Assembly: GCA_963797835.1 (NCBI GenBank)
Contig: CAWCRN010000019.1
Span: forward strand, 310,001 to 374,000
DNA length: 64,000 nucleotides
Direction of reading: 5' to 3'
Origin: JBDTSW01 sp963797835
GTDB lineage: Bacteria; Actinomycetota; Thermoleophilia; Solirubrobacterales; 70-9
Shown: positions 59,800-64,000 of the stretch, piece by piece
Layout of the letters: each line of letters begins with the position of its first letter
Position numbering within the stretch: position 1 is the first letter of the stretch
Program-made: the position numbers and the translations under genes
Notes under the pieces: model-generated
The model's database searches: none
Told to the model about the DNA's origin: nothing
Seen by the model: only the letters and a program-made list of their open reading frames with translations

Positions 59800-61334
59800 T
59801 GGAGGCGACGCCGCTGCTCGAGATCCGAGGCCTGGAGAAGGAGTACCCGGGCGTCCGGGCGCTCCAGGGCGTCGACTTCGACGTGCGCGGGGGCGAGGTC
59901 CATTGCGTGGTCGGTCCGAACGGCGCCGGCAAGTCGACCCTGATCAAGTGCGTCTCGGGCGCAGTCGAGCCGACCACCGGCGAGGTCTTGCTGGCCGGCG
60001 AGCCGCTGGTCGCCGGCAAGCCCTCGGATGCGATCGACCGCGGCGTCGCGACGATCTATCAGGAGCTCGACCTCGTGGAGGACCTGTCGGTCGCTCAGAA
60101 CGTGTTCCTCGGGCACGAGCCGCGCCGTGCGCGCCTGCTCGACCTGGGCGTGATGCGAACGGAGACCGCCGCGATCCTGAAGCGGCTCGACCACGAGGGG
60201 ATCTCGCCGCGCGCGTTCGTCCGCGACCTGCGCCCCGCCGCCCGCCAGGTGGTGTCCATCGCCCGGGCGCTGTCGCGGCGGGTGCGCCTGCTGATCATGG
60301 ACGAGCCCTCCGCCATCCTCGACGACGGGGAGATCGAGACGATGTTCGGCGTCGTCCGGCGCCTGACGGCTGAGGGCGTGGGCGTGATCTACATCTCCCA
60401 CCGCCTCGACGAGATCAGGCGCCTGGGCGACAGGGTCACCGTCCTCACCGACGGGCGCACCGTGGCCTCCGGGCTGCCGGCATCGACCTCCGTCGACGAG
60501 CTCGTGGAGCTGATGGTCGGGCGCAAGGTCGGCCAGATGTACCCGGACCGGGCCCCGGGCACCGACACGGTCCTGCTCGAGGTCCGTGGGCTCACCCGCC
60601 TGCCCGACGTTCGCGACGTCTCGTTCGACGTCCATGCCGGCGAGGTGCTCGGCATCGGCGGGCTCGTGGGGGCCGGCCGCAGCGAGCTGCTTCGGGCCCT
60701 GTACGGCGTCGACGGCCGAGACGCGGGCGAGGTCCGGGTCGCGGGAGAGCCGCTTCAGGCCGGACGGCCCGACAAGGCGATCGCCGCCGGCCTCGGGCTC
60801 GCCCCCGAGGACCGCAAGTCCCAGGGCCTCCTCATGGAGTGGAGCCTGGCGAAGAACGTGAGCCTGGCCGACCTCGGCCGCTTCCTCCGGCGGCGGCTCC
60901 TGAGCCCACGCGCCGAGCGGGAGGCCACGGGCCGCCAGCTCGAGGCGCTCAACACCGTGCCGGCCGACGTCGAGCGCGTCGTCGCAGAGCTCTCCGGCGG
61001 CAACCAGCAGAAGGTCGTTCTGGCCCGCTGGCTCCTGCGCGAATGCCGGGTGCTTCTTCTGGACGAGCCGACGCGAGGCGTGGACGTGGCGACCAGGGCC
61101 GAGCTCTACAGGGTGATCGCCGACCTTGCGGAGCGCGGGATCGGCGTCGTCGTCGTCTCGTCGGAGCTCGACGAGCTCGCCGGCATCTGCACCCGCGTCC
61201 TCGTGATGCAGGAGGGGACGCTCGTGGCGGAGGTCGCGGGCGAGGAGACCAGCGAGCTCGACCTGCTTCGGCATGCCGTCACGGCATCCGGGCAGGCCGA
61301 GTACCGAGACGAGATCGCCCGGGAGGCCCAATGA
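59799..61334 (+). CDS. sugar ABC transporter ATPase (RbsA/MglA type)
   Basis: 511 residues with two ABC domains. Domain 1: Walker A VVGPNGAGKSTLIK, Walker B LLIMDEPSA, degenerate signature DLRPAARQVVSIARAL. Domain 2: degenerate Walker A GGLVGAGRSELLRAL, intact LSGGNQQKVVLARWL and LLLDEPTRGVDV, the normal asymmetry of the family. Its ATG shares one base with the preceding TGA. Confidence 0.94.
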   Translation: MEATPLLEIRGLEKEYPGVRALQGVDFDVRGGEVHCVVGPNGAGKSTLIKCVSGAVEPTTGEVLLAGEPLVAGKPSDAIDRGVATIYQELDLVEDLSVAQNVFLGHEPRRARLLDLGVMRTETAAILKRLDHEGISPRAFVRDLRPAARQVVSIARALSRRVRLLIMDEPSAILDDGEIETMFGVVRRLTAEGVGVIYISHRLDEIRRLGDRVTVLTDGRTVASGLPASTSVDELVELMVGRKVGQMYPDRAPGTDTVLLEVRGLTRLPDVRDVSFDVHAGEVLGIGGLVGAGRSELLRALYGVDGRDAGEVRVAGEPLQAGRPDKAIAAGLGLAPEDRKSQGLLMEWSLAKNVSLADLGRFLRRRLLSPRAEREATGRQLEALNTVPADVERVVAELSGGNQQKVVLARWLLRECRVLLLDEPTRGVDVATRAELYRVIADLAERGIGVVVVSSELDELAGICTRVLVMQEGTLVAEVAGEETSELDLLRHAVTASGQAEYRDEIAREAQ

Positions 61335-62296
61335 CCGGTTCCAGTTCACGTTTGTCGATCCCGAGCCTTGGTTCCGGGCGCCTGCGGACTCAGGAATACG
61401 CACTGGTCGGAGTCATCGCGATCCTGCTGGTGATCGGGGCGATCCTCGAAGGCGGGAACTTTGCATCGGTCGACAACCTCCGCGCGATCCTCACCCAGGC
61501 GAGCGTGGTCGGGGTGGTCGCGGTGGGGATGACGTTCGTGATCGCCACCTCGGGCATCGACCTCTCGGTGGGCTCGATGCTGGCGGCGGCGGGCATCGCC
61601 GGCGGCCTGCTCGTCGACTCGGGGTCGGCCGCCTTCATCCTCGGCGCGCTCGCATTCGGACTCGTGCTGGGCGGCTTCAACGGCGTCGCGATCGCCTACG
61701 GGCGAGTCGTCCCCTTCATCGCGACCCTCGCGATGTTCGCGATGGCCCGGGGGCTCGCCCTGCTCATGAGCGACAAGCTCCCGATCAGCCTGTTCAGTGC
61801 CGACGGCGTCCGCTGGTTCGGCACCGGCGAGATCGTCACGATCCCGGTCTCCATCCTGATCTTCCTGTTGATCACGGCCCTCGGCTGGGTCGGGCTCAAC
61901 CGGACACGGTATGGGCGCTACGTGGTGGCCGTGGGCGGGAACCGGGAGGCGGCGCGCATCGCCGGCGTCCCCGTCCAGCGGATCATCTTCAGCGTCTACT
62001 GCCTCACCGGGCTCCTCGCGGGCCTCGCGGCGATCCTGCTCTCCGCCCGTCTTGCCAGCGCGTCGCCCGTGAGCGGCAATCTGCTCGAGCTCGACGCGAT
62101 CGGCGCCGTCGTCATCGGCGGCACGAGCCTCGCAGGGGGCCGCGCGACCATCGTCGGGACGTTCCTCGGCGTGATCGTGTTCGCGATCATCTTCAACCTG
62201 CTCACCCAGCTCAATCTGGCCACCGAGTGGCAGCAGATCGTGAAGGGGGTGATCATCCTCGCGGCCGTCCTGATCCAGCGCCCGGAGCGCATCTGA
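61331..62296 (+). CDS. sugar ABC transporter permease (RbsC type)
   Basis: 321 residues, ATGA overlap with the ATPase gene. About eight to ten hydrophobic helices; family motifs GIDLSVGSMLAAAGIAGGLL, GVAIAYGRVVPFIATLAMFA, YVVAVGGNREAARIAGVPVQ and VIGGTSLAGGRATIVGTFLG. A single permease gene implies a homodimer in the membrane. Confidence 0.94.
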   Translation: MTGSSSRLSIPSLGSGRLRTQEYALVGVIAILLVIGAILEGGNFASVDNLRAILTQASVVGVVAVGMTFVIATSGIDLSVGSMLAAAGIAGGLLVDSGSAAFILGALAFGLVLGGFNGVAIAYGRVVPFIATLAMFAMARGLALLMSDKLPISLFSADGVRWFGTGEIVTIPVSILIFLLITALGWVGLNRTRYGRYVVAVGGNREAARIAGVPVQRIIFSVYCLTGLLAGLAAILLSARLASASPVSGNLLELDAIGAVVIGGTSLAGGRATIVGTFLGVIVFAIIFNLLTQLNLATEWQQIVKGVIILAAVLIQRPERI

Positions 62297-62316
62297 GCCG
62301 CGAACCCAGTACCTCG

Positions 62317-62334
62317 CCCCGGGACATCCCGGGG
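62317..62334 (+). promoter_or_regulatory. intercistronic hairpin before the substrate-binding gene
   Basis: CCCCGGGACATCCCGGGG, 7-bp perfect stem with ACAT loop, in the only sizeable gap of the operon. It could stabilise or process the mRNA so that the binding protein is made in excess. Confidence 0.5.
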
Positions 62335-62376
62335 AGACCAAAAGGACCACACGAACCTCAGGAGGAGATCTCGAAG

Positions 62377-63408
62377 ATGTCGTTCAGGCGACTACTCATG
62401 TGTTCAATGCTGGCCTTGGTGCTGGCGCTAGGCGTCGCGGCGTGCGGCGGCGATGACGATGACGACGGCGGTGGATCGGACACCAGCGCCTCGTCCGAGG
62501 AGAGCGGAGGCTCGGGCGACACCGTGACGATCGCGGCCAGCGTGCCGCCGACCGATCACGGTTGGCTCGGCGCGATCTCGAAGAACGCGCAGGAGGCCGC
62601 GGATCAGTTCGACGACGTCGAGTTCGAGCTGGTCGAGGCCGCCGACCCCGACTCGCAGGCGTCGCAGATCGAGACGCTGATCAACGAGGAGCCCGACGCC
62701 CTGGTCGTTCTCCCACACGATGGCGAGGCGCTGACGCCCGTCGCCGAGAAGGCGATGGAGGCCGGCATCGCCGTCGTCAACGTCGACCGCCTGTTCTCGA
62801 CGCCGGAGGCCGCCCGGGCGACGATCCTGGGCGACAACTACGACATCGGCGTCCAGGCAGGCGAGTACATCGCCGAGGAGCTCGACTGTCAGGGCAACGT
62901 CGTCGAGATCCAGGGCCTTGCGGGCATCTCGGTCACCGACGACCGGAGCAAGGGGTTCGAGGACACCATCAATGAGCTCTGCGGCAACGGCATCGAGATC
63001 GTCGCCCAGCAGCCCGGCGACTTCAACCCGGACACCGGGCTCGAGGTCATGGAGGCGATCCTGCAGTCCGAGGACCAGATCGACGCGGTGTACACGCACG
63101 ACGACGACATGGCCGAGGGCGTCGTCGCCGCGATCCAGAACGCCGGCCGCGAGGACGAGATGTTCCTCACGGGCGTCGGCGGATCGTGCAACGCGTTCGA
63201 CGCGATCGAGGAGGGCGGCCTGTACCGGTCGACCTACCTCTACAACCCGACGATGGCCGGCTCCGCCGTGAACATGGCGCGCCTGATCGCCCTCGACGAG
63301 GGCTTCTCGGACCTCACCGAGCCCGAGGTCCCCTCGCAGGTGATCGTGCCTCCGACGGAGGTGACCGAGGAGAACGTAGGCGACCTGCGCGACTACTGCT
63401 TCAACTAG
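62377..63408 (+). CDS. sugar ABC transporter substrate-binding lipoprotein (RbsB type)
   Basis: 343 residues, AGGAGGAG upstream. Lipoprotein signal LLMCSMLALVLALGVAAC (Cys at residue 23) then an Asp/Ser/Gly linker (GGDDDDDGGGSDTSAS) and a periplasmic-binding-protein type 1 fold: VPPTDHGWLGAISKNAQEAA, LINEEPDALVVLPHDGEALT, YTHDDDMAEGVVAAIQNAGR. Presumably membrane-anchored in this Gram-positive-type envelope. The ligand is likely a sugar or polyol. Confidence 0.93.
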   Translation: MSFRRLLMCSMLALVLALGVAACGGDDDDDGGGSDTSASSEESGGSGDTVTIAASVPPTDHGWLGAISKNAQEAADQFDDVEFELVEAADPDSQASQIETLINEEPDALVVLPHDGEALTPVAEKAMEAGIAVVNVDRLFSTPEAARATILGDNYDIGVQAGEYIAEELDCQGNVVEIQGLAGISVTDDRSKGFEDTINELCGNGIEIVAQQPGDFNPDTGLEVMEAILQSEDQIDAVYTHDDDMAEGVVAAIQNAGREDEMFLTGVGGSCNAFDAIEEGGLYRSTYLYNPTMAGSAVNMARLIALDEGFSDLTEPEVPSQVIVPPTEVTEENVGDLRDYCFN

Positions 63409-63430
63409 CGGTCGCGCGGACCTGAAGGCG

Positions 63431-63460
63431 GCCCGCCGGCGCACGCTTGCGCCGGCGGGC
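63431..63460 (+). terminator. operon terminator
   Basis: 13-bp stem GCCCGCCGGCGCA/TGCGCCGGCGGGC with 4-nt loop, 22 bases after the last stop. Confidence 0.85.
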
Positions 63461-63480
63461 TGTCCCGCGGTCTCAGGTGA

Positions 63481-63522
63481 GCCGTCCTGGATAGCTGTTG
63501 CACAGCAACACCAGGGCAGGAC
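63481..63522. repeat. structured repeat H, copy 2
   Basis: Flanks GCCGTCCTGGATAGC and CAGGGCAGGAC as in copy 1; inner hairpin is GTTGC-ACA-GCAAC. Located between the convergent transporter operon and FMN reductase gene. Confidence 0.7.
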
Positions 63523-63531
63523 ACCTGGTGT

Positions 63532-64000
63532 CTAGGCCGCGGCCACCAGCGACTGCTGCTCGGTGGCGACCAGCTCGGCGAGGATCTCCCGCACCACCTC
63601 GGCGACGGCCTCGTCGATCAGCTCGCCGTCGGCGCTGAAGGCCTCCGCCGCGTAGGGCACCGGCAGCTCGCGATCGACCACCCGCGCGTGCAGCGAGCCG
63701 AGCACCCGCCTCAGGTCGGCCTGGGCCCAGACGGCGCCGAAGGTGCTGGTCGAGGCGCCGACGACCGCGACGGGCTTGCCACTCGAGCGGGTTGCCGGCG
63801 ACAGGCCGGGAGACCCAGTCGATCGCGTTCTTGAGCTGGCCCGGAATCGAGTGGTTGTACTCGGGGGTCGAGAACAGGACGGCGTCGGCGTCGCGAAGCT
63901 GCGCCTTCAGCCGCGCGACCGCCGCGGGCTCGCCCGCGTCCTCCGCGTCCTCGGAGTAGGGCGGGATCTCGGCCAGCCCCTCGTACAGCTCCAGCTCCGC
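63532..64000 (-). pseudogene. NADPH-dependent FMN reductase, partial and frameshifted
   Basis: The gene runs off the window at 64000, so its start is not seen. YEGLAEIPPYSEDAEDAGEP and LFSTPEYNHSIPGQLKNAID are the flavodoxin-like FMN reductase signature. After PVAGNPLE near 63785 the frame changes and continues GKPVAVVGASTSTFGAVWAQ to the stop at 63532 (QSLVAAA). One missing base repairs it. It may be a sequencing error because the rest is well conserved. Confidence 0.8.

Noticed and set aside
58309..61403. Long shadow ORFs across the sugar operon
   Set aside because: Arg/Pro-rich translations in alternative frames of GC-rich genes without domains; the coupled frames with clear motifs were kept.

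Overview
The window is GC-rich bacterial DNA with short intergenic gaps, translational overlaps of the ATGA/GTGA type, many GTG/TTG starts and a class II ribonucleotide reductase controlled by NrdR. The gene families (NTF2/SnoaL-like proteins starting MSQENVE and ending EALEAAGLSE, CHRD proteins, RTX-like secreted proteins, cyclase/NB-ARC regulators, YdhR-like monooxygenases) point to an actinomycete lineage, most likely Thermoleophilia/Solirubrobacterales. That placement is inference from gene content. No rRNA, complete tRNA or CRISPR array was seen.

Layout. 0.1-4.3 kb: CoxG-like and YceI-like genes, a secreted repeat protein, an ECF sigma/anti-sigma pair and a TetR gene. 4.4-12.9 kb: a catabolic block with an MBL-fold hydrolase behind two identical palindromic operators, two NTF2 proteins, an FAD amine/amino-acid oxidase, an ALDH7 aldehyde dehydrogenase, a fused E1 2-oxoacid dehydrogenase (frameshifted) and a convergent lysine-6-dehydrogenase/saccharopine-dehydrogenase-type gene. 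Together these suggest oxidation of lysine or a related diamine/amino acid. 13.1-22.8 kb: NTF2 and GNAT genes with dispersed hairpin repeats, a glycosyltransferase, an RTX protein and a decayed BTAD-cyclase-ATPase regulator.

23-51.5 kb is an accessory region. Its most striking part is 23.2-28.1 kb, where nearly every short gene or gene pair is separated from the next by the same hairpin repeats: A (CGCTTCGGACGAGAAGCG) and B (CGCTTTGCATGGAAAGCG), often as an A-B pair. The layout resembles a gene-cassette array or a REP/BIME-like repeat system. The same hairpins flank NTF2/SnoaL genes at 13-15 kb, 27-28 kb and 42-46 kb. Independently, five fragments of a tRNA-Met 3' half, all in one orientation (23.1, 32.5, 38.2, 46.4 and 51.5 kb), sit beside tandem 11-bp repeats (ATTGATGCCCG or TTGGTACCCGC) and, in three cases, a hairpin terminator. 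They look like attachment-site footprints of related tRNA-targeting elements. A truncated HsdM, a duplicated XRE-like gene, an IS110-family transposase and many frameshifted genes lie in the same interval. An apparently functional set at 32.6-38.0 kb encodes a TetR regulator, a cNMP-binding-domain flavoprotein, a DsbA-like protein, an alpha/beta hydrolase and two enoyl-CoA hydratases, with paired TetR-type operators between the divergent genes.

46.7-64 kb is mostly intact: a 1132-residue cyclase/NB-ARC/LuxR regulator, the nrdR-nrdJ operon with a recognisable NrdR-box pair, a hemolysin-III membrane protein, and a divergent ROK repressor facing a five-gene sugar/polyol operon (Gfo/Idh/MocA dehydrogenase, TIM-barrel isomerase, RbsA-, RbsC- and RbsB-type ABC transporter). 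The window ends inside an NADPH-dependent FMN reductase gene.

Single-base indels recur in otherwise conserved genes, some of them outside the accessory region. They may be real decay or consensus errors; the sequence alone cannot separate the two.
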